Below the pieces are notes generated by a model, which made no database searches, was not told where the DNA came from, and was given only the letters and a program-made list of their open reading frames with translations. A stretch of DNA of 64,000 bases, taken from NCBI GenBank assembly GCA_946800325.1, contig OX326957.1, positions 25,701,054 through 25,765,053 of the forward strand. Reading direction: 5' to 3'. Source of the DNA: Luzula sylvatica (Eukaryota > Streptophyta > Magnoliopsida > Poales > Juncaceae). A program made the translations under genes and the position numbers. Position 1 is the first letter of the stretch. Each line of letters begins with the position of its first letter. Below are positions 33,350 to 44,603 of this stretch, in pieces.

Positions 33350-34502
33350 TTTCGCTAGGCAAGTAAAATTAGTATCCTCGGGATACCCCACAAATAAACA
33401 TTTGTTAGATCTTGGCTCGAGTTTGGCGTCTGTCTCGCAGCCCCAAATCTTAAGAAAAGACAATAATGGCACCATGCCATGCCATAATTCATATGGTGTC
33501 TTTTCAAAACGATTTGGACGGAACTCTATTCAGTAATGAGCAGTTGTTTGAGGTGCTAAACCCCAAAATGACTTTGGCAAATCCGTTCGACTCATCTTCG
33601 AGAGAACCATGTCTAACAAGGTCTGATTCCTCCTCTCGGACACTCCATTCCATTGGGGTGTATCGGGTGGAGTCCATTGTGATACTACACCACAATGTCG
33701 AAGATAGTCCTCAAACTCATAGCTCAAGTATTCACCACCTCGATCCGATCGAATGGCTTTTACTTTCTTGCCCAGTTGAAGTTCTATTTCGTGTTGAAAC
33801 TCTTTGAATTTCTCAAAAGTTTCACTTTTGTGACGCATTAAGTATATATAACCATATCTACTATAATCGTCAGTAAAAGTCACAAAGTAGCGATACCCAT
33901 TTTTAGCCTCGACACTCATCGGTCCACATACATCTGAATGTATGAGGGCCAACACATCTTTCGATATTTCTCCTTTCTTGGAGAAAGGTGTCTTTGTCAT
34001 CTTATCCATCAAACAAGATTCGTAATTTTTCTATTTACTCTAAGTCAAAAGAATCTAGCACTCCATCCTTTTGGAGTCTAACAATGCGTTTCTCGTTTAT
34101 GTGTCCGAGACGACAATGCCATGAGTATGTTTCATTAGTTTGAGTATTTAAACGTTTAGTATTCATGTTATAAATGGACTGATTATTGTCGTTATTTTCT
34201 AAATCCAAGACATATAGATCATTTTCAATTAAAACATTACTAAAGAAAATGTCATTCTTGCAAATAAAACAATCATTAGTACCAATAACTAATTCATATC
34301 CATTCGCAACAAGTCTCGAAATAGAAATAATACTCCCACTCAAAGTAGGTACATAACAACAATTATTCAAAACGAATATAAGTCCATTTGGCAAAGTTAA
34401 ATCAAACGTCCCTTCGGCTAATGCTGCTACTCGAGCTCCATTCCCGACGCGTAAATTAACTTTGCCACGAATCAAAGATCTTCTACTTCTAAGGCCCTGC
34501 AT
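33350..34502 (-). pseudogene. Copia pre-integrase and integrase (broken)
   Basis: Minus strand. 34035-34502 holds the Gag-pre-integrase zinc motif (SWHCRLGHINEKRI). 33530-34012 holds the integrase core with the D-D-E residues in HSDVCGPM, IRSDRGGEY and WNGVSERRN. A frameshift near 34015-34030 and another near 33530 break the frame; it continues to WGCETDAKLEPRSNKC and FVGYP near 33350-33420. After a variable linker the sequence passes to RNase H with no reverse-transcriptase motifs (no YVDD block). Confidence 0.85.
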
Positions 34503-34508
34503 ATTATT

Positions 34509-35432
34509 TCAAATATGAGTCCCACATCCAGTGTCCAACACCCATGATGATGAAGTAATGAAATGAGATTCGATAACTGAAATACCTGATGCCGTTGTGT
34601 CCAAGGAAGCGGTCTTTTGCTTGCTCTCCCTCAGGAAGATCTCGCAATCACGCTTCCAATGCCCCTCCTTGAGGCAATGGAAACACTTATTGTCATCATT
34701 GGCTTTCTTGCTCAAAGGCTTAGGCACAACCTTGTTGCCCTTTGCCTTCTTGTTTTTGTTCCCATTGCTCGGGCTCTTCCCTTCAACCACCAATACCTCT
34801 GAAGTCCTAGACTTCATGTATCGTGGTTTCATGTCATTTTCGAATGTTCTGAGCATTCCGAAAAGTTGGGGAATAGTCCTTTGCATGTCTGACATGTAGA
34901 AATGCGAAATGAACGAATCGAAATTCGGTGGCAGTGACAACATGATCAAATCAGTTTGTAACTCCACCTCGAATTTCATGTCAAGCCTCTCAAGATGATG
35001 GAAATATCCTTTCATCTTGAGAAGATGCGAGCTAACGGGTGTACCCTCTTGCATCTTGCATTGCGTCGCATTGCCAAGAGCTTGATACTTTTCCACCCTT
35101 GCTTGAACCTGAAACATCTCCCTGAGTTGTTTCATAATCTCGTATGCATCCTGTTTCTCAAATTGGATTTGATATTCAGGAGTCATAATAGCCAACATGA
35201 GGCATGTGGCATCATTCGAATCGTCCATCATGGTCGTATATTCGAATATGGCTACCCTAGTTGCGTCATCCCCTGGCACAGGAGGGATAGGCGTCTTCAA
35301 GACATGTGCCTTTTTTTCCTGTTTCAGAACGAATCCCAGATTCCTCTGCCAGTCGAGAAAATTATTTCCGTTCATTCGTTCCCTTTCCAAAATGGAACGC
35401 AAACTAAAACGGTTGTTACTTGGTAAAGCCAT
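34509..35432 (-). CDS. Copia Gag with zinc knuckle, running into protease
   Basis: 307 codons from ATG at 35432. Copia Gag N-terminus (NGNNFLDWQRNLGFVLKQ), the capsid-like UBN2 region, and the CCHC knuckle CFHCLKEGHWKRDC near residues 249-262. It then runs into the aspartic protease start with WVLDTGCGTHI. A TGA there, where copia proteases carry Cys, ends the frame; the same frame resumes at 34502. Gag itself is intact and could be made. Confidence 0.85.
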   Translation of the reverse strand: MALPSNNRFSLRSILERERMNGNNFLDWQRNLGFVLKQEKKAHVLKTPIPPVPGDDATRVAIFEYTTMMDDSNDATCLMLAIMTPEYQIQFEKQDAYEIMKQLREMFQVQARVEKYQALGNATQCKMQEGTPVSSHLLKMKGYFHHLERLDMKFEVELQTDLIMLSLPPNFDSFISHFYMSDMQRTIPQLFGMLRTFENDMKPRYMKSRTSEVLVVEGKSPSNGNKNKKAKGNKVVPKPLSKKANDDNKCFHCLKEGHWKRDCEIFLRESKQKTASLDTTASGISVIESHFITSSSWVLDTGCGTHI

Positions 35433-36849
35433 GAATTCTACAATTTTGAAAAATAATGTAATTAATAACGTGGTCTTTCATATATTAAAATTCATTTTAA
35501 ATAACTTGAAATACCCATTATTTTATCATTTCAAATAGCCCCCACTATTGAAACGGAGATTTGATACCTTAAATCTCATAATGGACAAGATCCCTATTTA
35601 ACGTATCTCTAAGGTGACGAAGGCCAACCACTTAGAAAATACGTTACGTTGGGTAGGACAATGTCCAATCATCTCCCAGACGATTCTTGCTTTGTTCGTG
35701 AGGACTGGTATTGAGTCCAACTCAAAACCAGTGTGTGTGTGTATCTCACTCCTTGCCCCCAAATCCTAGCCTAGCTAGCGAATTGGTCAAGTCCAAACCA
35801 CAAGTGGAGTATCATTCAATTAGCGAATTGACATGCCAGACGAAGGCCATGCAACACGTCAACTCCTAATCAATGCATGCCTTCCATGCTACGTACGTGT
35901 AAATCTGTGCCAGACGAAGGTCATGCAACACAAATAAACAAGTACTAGTCTTGAAGGTTCCACTTTGGGAGGCAAATAACTTGATAATTACGTGGGAGGA
36001 TTTTCTTTTTAAAAAAATCGTTTATTTTATTCATTCACAATAACAAATAAAATTATGGTATAGCATATAGGCCTTTTAGTTTTATGAGCAATCATAAAAC
36101 CCTAAAATTCCCAACCCTAAAATCCAAGATGATTCTTTGCTTCATGTGAAGATCCAATCTTCGTGTCGTGTCGTCTTGCCTTGAAGGTCCTTCTTCAAAA
36201 CTAAACCTATTTTATTTTATTACAACTTTGGAAGACTCACCGGTCCCCACATAATTAAATAAAATACAATTTGGAAAGCTCACCGACCCCCACACAACAC
36301 ACATACAAGCATTCACAGACAATCATTCCCGTTTTAGGCTATATGCTATACCGTATCGAATTTATAAATTGAAAATTTTAAATTATTGGGCATGTTTGAC
36401 AGAAATAAACCAAAATTTGGCTGTCCAGAACCTTGTTCGTTCGAACGCAACCCTAGGTTCGTTTGAACGCACAAACGACACAAAAATTCCAAATTTTCAA
36501 GCTAAGTCCGTTCCGAACGAACTCCAAGTCCGTTCCGAACGGACTAAAAAACAATTTTTTTTTTTTTTTTTTTTTTTCGAAAACCCGACCAGTTCGTTGG
36601 AACGGACTCGATACTGCCAGTTTCCTCAAAAACCTAATTTATGCGCCGTTTTGTCCGAAAATCAAATTTTCAACAGATCCAATCTGTTTAACACTTTAAT
36701 AACATGCAAATATCCAATATTTGATTCACTAAAGGTCTTTCAATCATCAATTTTGCTCAATTTTGTGTAATTTGGCAATTCTAGCCCAAAAATTTTTAAA
36801 TTTTCTAAATTCGAACTAAAACATCGATTTTCGATGGTTTTAACGAGCG

Positions 36850-36865
36850 ATTGCTCTGATACCAC
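36850..36865 (-). other. Primer-binding site of the nested copia element
   Basis: Minus strand TGGTATCAGAGC one base inside the 5' LTR, complementary to the 3' end of plant initiator methionine tRNA. Confidence 0.85.
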
Positions 36866-37532
36866 TGTAGGGTTACGCACGCTTCTATCAAAGTGTGCAG
36901 CGGAAGTTTGTTACGCATGCGTAACCTAATTCTACCTGGATCACGCCCGAAAACCAACGAAAAAGGAAGAGTTGGAGATAATTACCTCGTACAAGTTAGT
37001 ACGTGATGCCTTCCTGTCCAAATCGGGCAACTTTCTCCAAAGCGTGCTCGTGCTATGCCTCTAGGCGTGTTGAACCTTCTCCAAGGATCGCTCGTGCAAT
37101 CCCTCTACCCGTATCCACCTCGATTTCGACCGATCGGAAACCGTCGACGCCGTTCTAGTCGCCGTCACGATCACTTCTCTCAAGAACTTGCTCTAATCTC
37201 CCTCTCAATCTCACTAGATCTAATCTTTTGTGTGGAAGAAGAGGAGAGAGAAAACCCGGCGGCTCAAAACCCTAGGTTGCAAAATGGCTTAACCTAAAAA
37301 TGAAATAAGAACTCTATATATATAGGAAATAGACTGCTGAGTCCGTTCCGAACGGACTCAGTTCGTTCCGAACGGACTCAGTTCGTTCCAATGGACTCAG
37401 CAACTCTGAGTATCACGAATTAGTTCGTTCCGAACGCACAAAAGAGTTCATTCGAACGAACTCAGTTCTGACTGCAGATTTGCCTATACATATAAATTCT
37501 TCCAAGTTAATTCTTAAGCCATATTTCTTTCA
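36866..37532 (-). repeat. 5' LTR of the nested copia element
   Basis: 667 bp, TG..CA on either strand. In element sense U3 carries about five palindromes (37341-37357, 37361-37377, 37381-37396, 37423-37437, 37446-37461, for example GTCCGTTCCGAACGGAC) just upstream of a TATA-like CTATATATATAG (about 37314-37325). Confidence 0.92.
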
Positions 37533-38148
37533 ATAGGGTGTTTCTCTCTCCTCCAATAAGTCTATCAAAGCATTATGTCTAGATTCATTCTAACAATTCA
37601 GTCCAATAGTTTGGAACAAGAGAAAGAGAGAAAGAGGAGAAAAGTGTTTTCTCCATTAGAGAATATCGAATCGAGATCATTCAAGTTTACACACATGTCG
37701 TCTAGGCAGATACGTGGTGTAACCGATAGAGCATAACTCACGGTGGATACGAGTAGATGAGTTCACGTTAGTGACTCTCAATTGTGAGAAAACTAGAATT
37801 ACGGTTTCACCGAAATCGTTTCGGTTTACCCTAAAGATGAAGAACGTGTTCAAGACGGTGTCGAGTCGTGTGGAAATGGGACGCACCCGTTGCCGGAGTG
37901 GGAGCACGATGGAAAGCACGACGGTGTCGATACATGTGATGTGGGACGCACGAGACGTCCGAAATGGAGAAGAAGGAAGAATAATCGCGACAATCCTTCA
38001 TCCACCATCAATTTGGTGCGGTATGGTTGTCTATTATTTCTTTCATGATTTGCACGCTCAGAATCGATGACGGGATCCTAGGAATTAGGAAAAACATTCC
38101 GCGTCCCTCATCCGCTGCACGGGACGTGGGGCCGGCGATTTCCAAACA

Positions 38149-38674
38149 ATTTTATCAGAGCAACCGCCATCGATTCGAGTGTCGAATTGCATACTCGTAT
38201 AAGTGTTATACGCACGGGTACAAAAGTTATAAGCGTTTGCATGAATTTTGATGTTCATAAATAATTTTCGATTAAAATCACAAGTGGAATTTACTAGAGA
38301 TCAATCATGTGATGATTGAGAGTATCTAGGAATGATCGTGAAAGAGTTTCGTGATTGGTTGTTTTGGAAACGAGCGAAAACGGAAGAAACGGCGAAATCT
38401 GCAGAAAATCAAAGTTTATGTTTCCCCGGGCTAAGTTTTTCTCGCCCCAAGGGCCAGTCCGTTCGAACGGGGTCCAGTCCGTTCGAACGGACCTGCCCAT
38501 GTTTGATAGTTTTCTGTGTTTGACACAGTTTTGACCCCGGGGGCCATTCTGGTGCAACGAAAGCCCCCCGGTTTGACAGTTTTCTTTGTTTGACACAATT
38601 TTGACCCCGGGGGCCATTCCGTTGCAACGGAATGTCCTGTACGTCATAACGGAATAGCCAATGGATGTTGTTTG
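38149..38674 (+). mobile_element. Internal region of the LARD-like element (5' part)
   Basis: Starts with the PBS-like ATTTTATCAGAGC. No Gag/Pol similarity. Carries more palindromes: GTCCGTTCGAACGG twice (about 38458-38493) and ATTCCGTTGCAACGGAAT (about 38615). It appears to resume at 39364-39667 and 42205-42427 around two insertions; these stretches hold no gene. Confidence 0.5.
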
Positions 38675-39355
38675 TAGAGGTGGCAAACAGGCGGGTTGGG
38701 CGGTTTCGGGCTGAACCCAACAGGTTTCGGACTAATTTTTGGGTTCGGCTCTCATCGGGTTAAGTCAATTCGGATCAAGATGGGTTCGGATCGGATCATA
38801 TTTGGTCGGATCAATTTCGAGTTGAAAATTATAGTCGGGTCGGGTTTTCAAGTTCGGGGTGATTCGCGGATGCGGTTTGTTCCGGATTCGGATTCTTTCG
38901 GAATTCGGGTTAGTCAAATTCGGGTTGTGTCGGATTTTTTTTAATGATTCTATAAATCAATTTTGTCAAATATTGGATATAAAATTAAACTATTATCCAA
39001 ATTCAGGTCTCTGTTTTTTATTTGAAAGCACCGGTGTCATCTCACTCTCGAAAAATGTAATAAATATAATATTACAGAGATTAGTTAATAAATTGAATTA
39101 AAAAAAATGATAACACCGGGTCAATTTGGGTTCGGACTATTTGAGTTCGGACTTGTCATAATCGGGTTTATCGGGTTTCGGACAATTCGGATTCGGGTCG
39201 AGTTGGGTCGGAATAATAATTATAATATGTCACGCCGGGTCAATTTTGGGTCGGATTTCTCGGGTTCGGGTCGGACGGGTTCGGTCGTTTGAATTTTCTA
39301 AATTTTCCGGGTCACGGGCGGTTTTTTCGGGTTCGGGCCATATTTGCCACCTCTA
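38675..39355. mobile_element. hAT-type non-autonomous element, 681 bp
   Basis: TIRs TAGAGGTGGCAAA and (reversed) TAGAGGTGGCAAA, perfect over 13 bp. Perfect 8-bp TSD GTTGTTTG (38667-38674, 39356-39363). Subterminal regions are crowded with GGGTTCGG/CGGATTCGG motifs, typical transposase-binding repeats of this group. Non-coding. Confidence 0.93.
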
Positions 39356-39676
39356 GTTGTTTGTTGTTTTTGGGCTGTTTTTGGTTACAAACTTCGAAAT
39401 TTTGAGTTCTTTATATCAATAAAATTCAGATCATTCATAAATGAATATAGTATGACTATTAAATGTTAATGATCAATAAATCTTGTGATACATCGATATA
39501 ATTTTTATTATGTCAAAAGGTTAAAACATGTTTATCATGATCCCTCAACACTTAACTTGTTGAATGTCCATTGTGAGTTAATTGGATGCCAATATGGGTC
39601 AGACTAAAGTCGGGTATGTTGGTACTTCGATTGAACGTCACTAGGGATGTGATATGATTCAATGTGTAAATATTTA

Positions 39677-41962
39677 GGGGAAATTACTAGCCTATCCCTC
39701 CTTAATACTAAAATAACATATTTATCCCTGTGAAACTAATAATATCGAATATATCCCTCCTAAACTTAATTTTTATCAAATTTGTACACATCTAACGTTT
39801 TCTGTTAAACTTATGAGACAAAAAAAATTAAGTTCCAATTTTACCCCTCCCTTCACATAGTCTCTCTCTCTCTCTCCGAGCTCTTTAGGTCTGGGTCTTT
39901 CTTCCTCTCTCACGATCTCTCTCCCTCAGATCTATCCATTTCACTACATACTTCTGCAGCTCTGCTCCCCTATTCACGAAACGAAATCTTGTTACGAAAG
40001 CTTCTTCTCTTCGCGAAATCAATGAAAGAGGCCACGTGACTTGAAGAAAGCTTCTTCTCGTCACGAAAGTGGTGCTGCATCTTCTTCTCCGACAAAGTGC
40101 TGATTAGTGCTGATTTTGTGAGTTGTTCAATTTTATGAGTTAGGTCTGATGTGCTGATTTTTCTACTTTTTTCTTTGGCAAAAATGAAGAATTTTGAATT
40201 TTACTTGTGATTTTTTTTAAAGAAAGAGAAATATGACTGAGTATTGGGGAAAAAGTAATTGGTACTGGTACAAGGATACTAATTTGAGCAATTGTGTGGA
40301 TCTTTTTGTCATTTTGAGTAATTGTGTGGATTCTTTTGTAATTTTACTCTTAACATAGACTATTTGAATTTTAATTATAATTATGTAAGAATTGAATTCT
40401 CGTTCATGTCTAGTTTCTTTTAATTGGTATTTATTTTTTGTAATTTTTTAGTTAATATCGATGATATCTTGTTGGTACTATTGTTGTTCACTGACATTTC
40501 ACATTTCATCATTAATATTAATATACAATTCATTCGTACAAGAATAAAAGTCTGGTATAGAACTAGGTGATGCCATCGAAAATTCGAAGAGGGGAAAGCT
40601 ATATAATCATCTTCAAACTCAAATTACAATGTTTCGGTAATAGATTCCATAAGAAATGAAGCTCCATTATAATGTTTCGAAAATAGATTTGAAGAATCGA
40701 GCTCAATTACAATGTCGAAGACATTAGAATTGTATTTTTGCCTAAGATGTTGTCATAGTGATTATGTAATTGGTTGAGTAATTAGAGTTGAATATATTTA
40801 GCGTTGACTGGTACAATGCAGACACATTGTTGTATGTATTTTTATTTGAACTGGTACACATATCAGGGCTTGCACAATGTATAAATGTAAGTCCAACATT
40901 TTTAGATTTGTATTTGTAGTTATAGATAGGTTTCTATTTTTTATTTTCATCTACTCATTCATTTACACCGACCAGTTACAATACAGCTCGGTATAGTGTT
41001 TAATTAAATAAACTCAAATATGATAAACAAATTGCAATTGCCAATACTAATTTACATTATTGATTAAACAAACCTATCAAAATAAGTTAACTTACTTAAC
41101 CTAATTTACATTACTAACAATACTAATTTACATCTCTTCGAGAAAGAAACAATATTAACTTTAACAAAACAAATCTTTCCAAACCAATCACATATAAATC
41201 ACATCTGCTCCACACTATCTGTGAAAAGATAATTCAAATTAAGACAATCCTAATACACCCAAGTTCCCAACCCTAATTACCCAAACCCTAGTACAAAGTC
41301 ACTACTACAACACATTTGTAGTAATACAACCCTGATACATAGTTATCAATGTGATATGGATCTTAATAATTCAAATCTGTTATGAACACAATTATAGACT
41401 TCCTTGAACCGAAATGGGGATTGATTCAATAAAATGCCTCAGGAATGATGGAGAAACGATTGAAATGCAATGGAGCAGTTGATCGTACCAGTAAACTTGA
41501 TCGAGAGATGAGGAAATGCAATGGGTAACTCTTTCTTTAACTGCACAACGAAGGGTTTATTCGAATCAAAAATCAGACCACATAAGCACTAATTTAAGTC
41601 TTAATAAATACTAATCAGAAAAATTGAACATCACATCAAACTTAACTCATAAAATTGAACAAGAAACTAACAAAATAAGCACTAACCAGCACTTCATCAG
41701 AGAAAAAGTAACAAAAAGCTTTCGTGATGAGAGACCACCACTAGTCAGCCCTTCACCACTTCGCAGTTCGTACTAATCAATAGATTCAGCACTAACCTAG
41801 ACCACCACTTCGCCGGAGAAGAAGATGCGTCACTACTTTTGTGAAGAGAATAAACTTTCTTGAAGTCCCGTGGCAGAGGTTTTCGCAAAGCGTAGAATCT
41901 TTCGTAACAAGCTTTTGTTTCGTGAAGAGGGGCAAAGAAGTCTTAATGAAATGGAGATCTAT

Positions 41963-42011
<49 letters not shown>

Positions 42012-42195
42012 GAGACTATGTGAAAGGGGTAAAATTGGAAAAAAATAAATTTATCTCTCAACTTTAACAGAAAACGTTAGACGTCTACAAATTTGATATA
42101 TCTTAGGTTTAGGAGGGATATATACGATATTACTAGTTTCATAGGGATAAATATGTTATTTTAGTGTTAAGGAGGGATACGGTAGTAATTGCTCC
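39677..42195. mobile_element. Long-TIR Mutator-like element, 2.5 kb, non-coding
   Basis: Perfect 9-bp TSD AAATATTTA (39668-39676, 42196-42204). Ends GGGGAAATTACTAG and (reversed) GGAGCAATTACTAC. The inverted similarity continues for roughly 0.5 kb on each side (to about 40165 and from about 41625), through CTAACGTTTTCTGTTAAA, a CT/GA run and CACGAAAC..TTGTTACGAAAG. No transposase ORF was seen; the middle (about 40170-41620) is AT-rich and unassigned. Confidence 0.9.
41965..42008. repeat. (GA)22 microsatellite
   Basis: Inside the right TIR of the MULE; the left TIR has a much shorter CT run at the mirrored place. Confidence 0.95.
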
Positions 42196-42423
42196 AAATA
42201 TTTAAGTCATGAAAATGTCTTCCATATTTACACCCACCATAGTCGGTACTACGTTTGACATGGGTTTATGCCAAAGTCGACATGTGATATTGTAACTATC
42301 GGCGGGGAGGCAAGTGTTAAATGAGGACTAACATGGGTTTAGGCTAAAGTCGACATGTTAGTAGTCTTCTTTTGCGACAACATGAAAATTTTGTATTTTG
42401 CTCGTGTTACACTTTAATTTGGA

Positions 42424-42427
<4 letters not shown>

Positions 42428-42508
<81 letters not shown>
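42428..42508. repeat. (TA)40 microsatellite
   Basis: Uninterrupted TA run; target of the adjacent hAT MITE insertions. Confidence 0.97.
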
Positions 42509-42510
<2 letters not shown>

Positions 42511-43359
42511 ATGTTTTAAATTGCGATATTGCGGTCCATTGCGGTCGGGTTTTTTTTGCAACGGATTGCGTTTGCGGGCGCAATGACCTTATTGCGGACA
42601 GTCATTGCGATATTAAATTATGTAATAATGATAGTTTGTTTAAATATATTTTTCACAATATTTTCTTCTAAAAAGAATAAAAAAGTTGATTGTCCAGGAA
42701 CATTTTCAGTATAAATATAAGTTCATCACAAAATTTCCATTAAAATGGCAATTATACGGGATCTTTGGATTTGTATTTTGTTGAAGAATTTTTTTGTCGA
42801 CGTCCAAAAATATCAAAACACTATAACTCAAATTTTAAATCGAAACATCAATGAAATACAATGAAAATTATGAAATTCATACATTTATAGATGAAAATGA
42901 CACATTTTAGAAGTTATATATGTTATGAGCATATTTTATCAAATATTTTGATAATAAAACATGGAAACTAAGTATTAAATAATCACAAAAATTATGTTAT
43001 AATGTTTATATTAAATAATTCTCGACGAAATTAATTTAACGTGTGTTTTGTGTTTAATTCAGGGTAAAAGACAAAATTTCACAAATTCAAGCCCATCACT
43101 GCGTTCCTCTCGTTGAGATGAGCGATTTCGATTTAAATTTCTTGTAATTTGGTGGAAGGATTTGAAAATTACAACGATTTGAATATTATCCCGCAATTTT
43201 TACCCGCAATTAGCACAATTTAAGCGCAATATGCCCGCAATTGCGCCGCAATGCCCGCAATTTTTCGAAAACGCAATATCTCGCTATATGTTATTGCGAA
43301 ATTGCGATTCTAAATTTCACACCGCAATTTCCGCAATTGCGCCACAATTTAAAACACTG
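42509..43359. mobile_element. hAT-type element (CAATGTTTTAAATT family), 851 bp
   Basis: Ends CAATGTTTTAAATTGCG and (reversed) CAGTGTTTTAAATTGTGG. Flanked by ATATATAT (42501-42508, 43360-43367), consistent with an 8-bp TSD in the TA run. Interior rich in TTGCGGGC-like phrases. No ORF. Confidence 0.82.
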
Positions 43360-43367
43360 ATATATAT

Positions 43368-43540
43368 CAATGATTTAAATTACGGCGCAATTGCGCCGCC
43401 ATAGCGTAAATCGCAATAAATATTTACAAAACACAACACCGCAACATACTAAATAGTACCGCAATATAGCGCAATATTGGTGATCATATGTAAATTACAG
43501 TCCAAACGCAATAGACCGCTATATCGCAATTTAAAACATA
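43368..43540. mobile_element. hAT-type MITE next to the previous element
   Basis: Begins CAATGATTTAAATTACGG and ends GCAATTTAAAACATA, then TA repeats. Inverted relative of 26428-26612 (shared ACAGTCCAAACGCAAT, TATGTAAATTACAG). The last bases of its right TIR are replaced by the TA repeat. Confidence 0.75.
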
Positions 43541-43871
43541 TATATATATATATATAAAAGTGAATTTTAAAATTTGTATGAATATAAACAAATAATTTAG
43601 TTTAAATATTTCGCTAAACAAATTGATGTAAACGTGAGTTATTTCTTGTAAAGTGAATTCTGGTTTAACAAATAATTTGGTGTAAACGCTAGACCAAAAC
43701 TACAAGTCCTCTTTTGTACTAGACAGCCAAAAAACTACACCATCATAGTTGGTCCTTCAAATAAGGGGTTTGATATGACACCCCACCACATTCTTGATAA
43801 TAGTTTTGATGCGTAGACTGTTTTAAATGGGTTGATTGGATTAATTAATTTTCAAATCAATACTTTTTTTT

Positions 43872-44141
43872 TGAGAAAAAAAAAAGAGTAAATGGAGAAG
43901 GCTCGGTGGTCCTCCATCCATTGGTGTCAATGAGACTCGAACCCACAACCTCTCACAACAATAAGATTTTTGTGTCTTACAGCCAACCACTGGACCATGA
44001 GCCCATTGGCTTATGAGTAAATGGAGAAGGCTCGGTGGTCCTCCATCCATTGATGTCAATGGAACTCGAACCCACAATCTCTCACAACATATGATTTTTT
44101 GTGTCTCACACCCAATCACTGGGCCACAAGTCCATTGGCTT
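43872..44141 (-). mobile_element. Tandem pair of tRNA-derived SINEs
   Basis: Two head-to-tail copies of about 128 bp. On the minus strand each starts AAGCCAATGG, has an A-box-like TGGTCCAGTGGTTGG (or TGGCCCAGTGATTGG) and a B box GGGTTCGAGTCTC (or GGGTTCGAGTTCC), and ends CCTTCTCCATTTACTC. The distal copy ends in a T-rich tail. These are polymerase III promoter signatures in a SINE, not a tRNA gene. Confidence 0.85.
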
Positions 44142-44279
44142 TTTTAATTGATTTAATTGATTTAATTAAAGAGACTAATCAATCTAATTAAGCATCCTTA
44201 ATTGACGCATGAAGAATGATTTATTGAGTTATGGAGCTCCATATATTTTCCCTTTAAATAATTACCTTTCATATAGTTC

Positions 44280-44603
44280 ATTGGAAACGAATATAAACAA
44301 GTTCATGTTTATTTCACCCATCGTGCAAACTAATTTTTTGAATAGAAAAGACTTTGTTATTAGTTGCAGCTCAACAGTACATCAAAAGATAAAATTTGTT
44401 GGCCTTTTGAATTTATTCAAAGTGCAAACAAAGATAAGGTAGTGTTTCTTGTGAAATACTAGCCAAACAATAGGGACAATAATTGTTTTTCAAAAAGTTA
44501 AAAAGGAAAATTACACACTAATCTACGAACCTATATATACACACATCACCACCATTAATCCCTTTGTATAATCCCCCTTTTCTCAATTCTCATCACAACA
44601 ACG
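44280..44603 (+). promoter_or_regulatory. Promoter block of CYP96A copy 4
   Basis: Diverged form of the block upstream of copies 1-3, with TATA-like CTATATATACACACATCACC at about 44530-44549. Confidence 0.6.

Larger units (their letters stand above)
31173..37532 (-). mobile_element. Ty1/copia retrotransposon, nested, RT-less
   Basis: 6.36 kb, minus strand, flanked by the perfect 5-bp TSD ATAGG (31168-31172, 37533-37537). LTRs are at 36866-37532 (5' in element sense) and 31173 to about 31677 (3', truncated in U3). The PBS TGGTATCAGAGC, read on the minus strand at about 36852-36864, follows the 5' LTR after one base. Coding remnants run gag, protease, integrase, then directly to the end of RNase H; the reverse transcriptase is missing. 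It inserted into the TATA/R region of the LTR at 30771-38148. Confidence 0.93.
30771..38148 (+). mobile_element. LTR of a LARD-like retrotransposon, split by a nested copia element
   Basis: Begins TGTTTGG (30771) and ends CCAAACA (38148), a perfect 7-bp inverted terminal repeat. With the insert and one TSD copy removed it is about 1.0 kb. U3 holds five palindromes (30915-30930, 30937-30952, 30996-31019, 31062-31077, 31085-31100) and a TATA box TATAAATA (31163-31170). The LTR is followed directly by ATTTTATCAGAGC, a diverged primer-binding site for initiator Met-tRNA (usual TGGTATCAGAGC). The second LTR is not in the window. Confidence 0.65.

Noticed and set aside
38294..39292. Overlapping ORFs of 60-130 codons around 38300-39290
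   Set aside because: Produced by palindrome-bearing retroelement sequence and GGGTTCGG repeats of a hAT MITE; no protein family recognised.
42372..42671. 99-codon ORF with an IYIYIY tract
   Set aside because: Translation of the (TA)n microsatellite.
43920..43990. tRNA gene from the GGTTCGAGTCTC box
   Set aside because: Boxes A and B are present, but there is no 7-bp acceptor stem and the unit is repeated as a 128-bp dimer; it fits a SINE.
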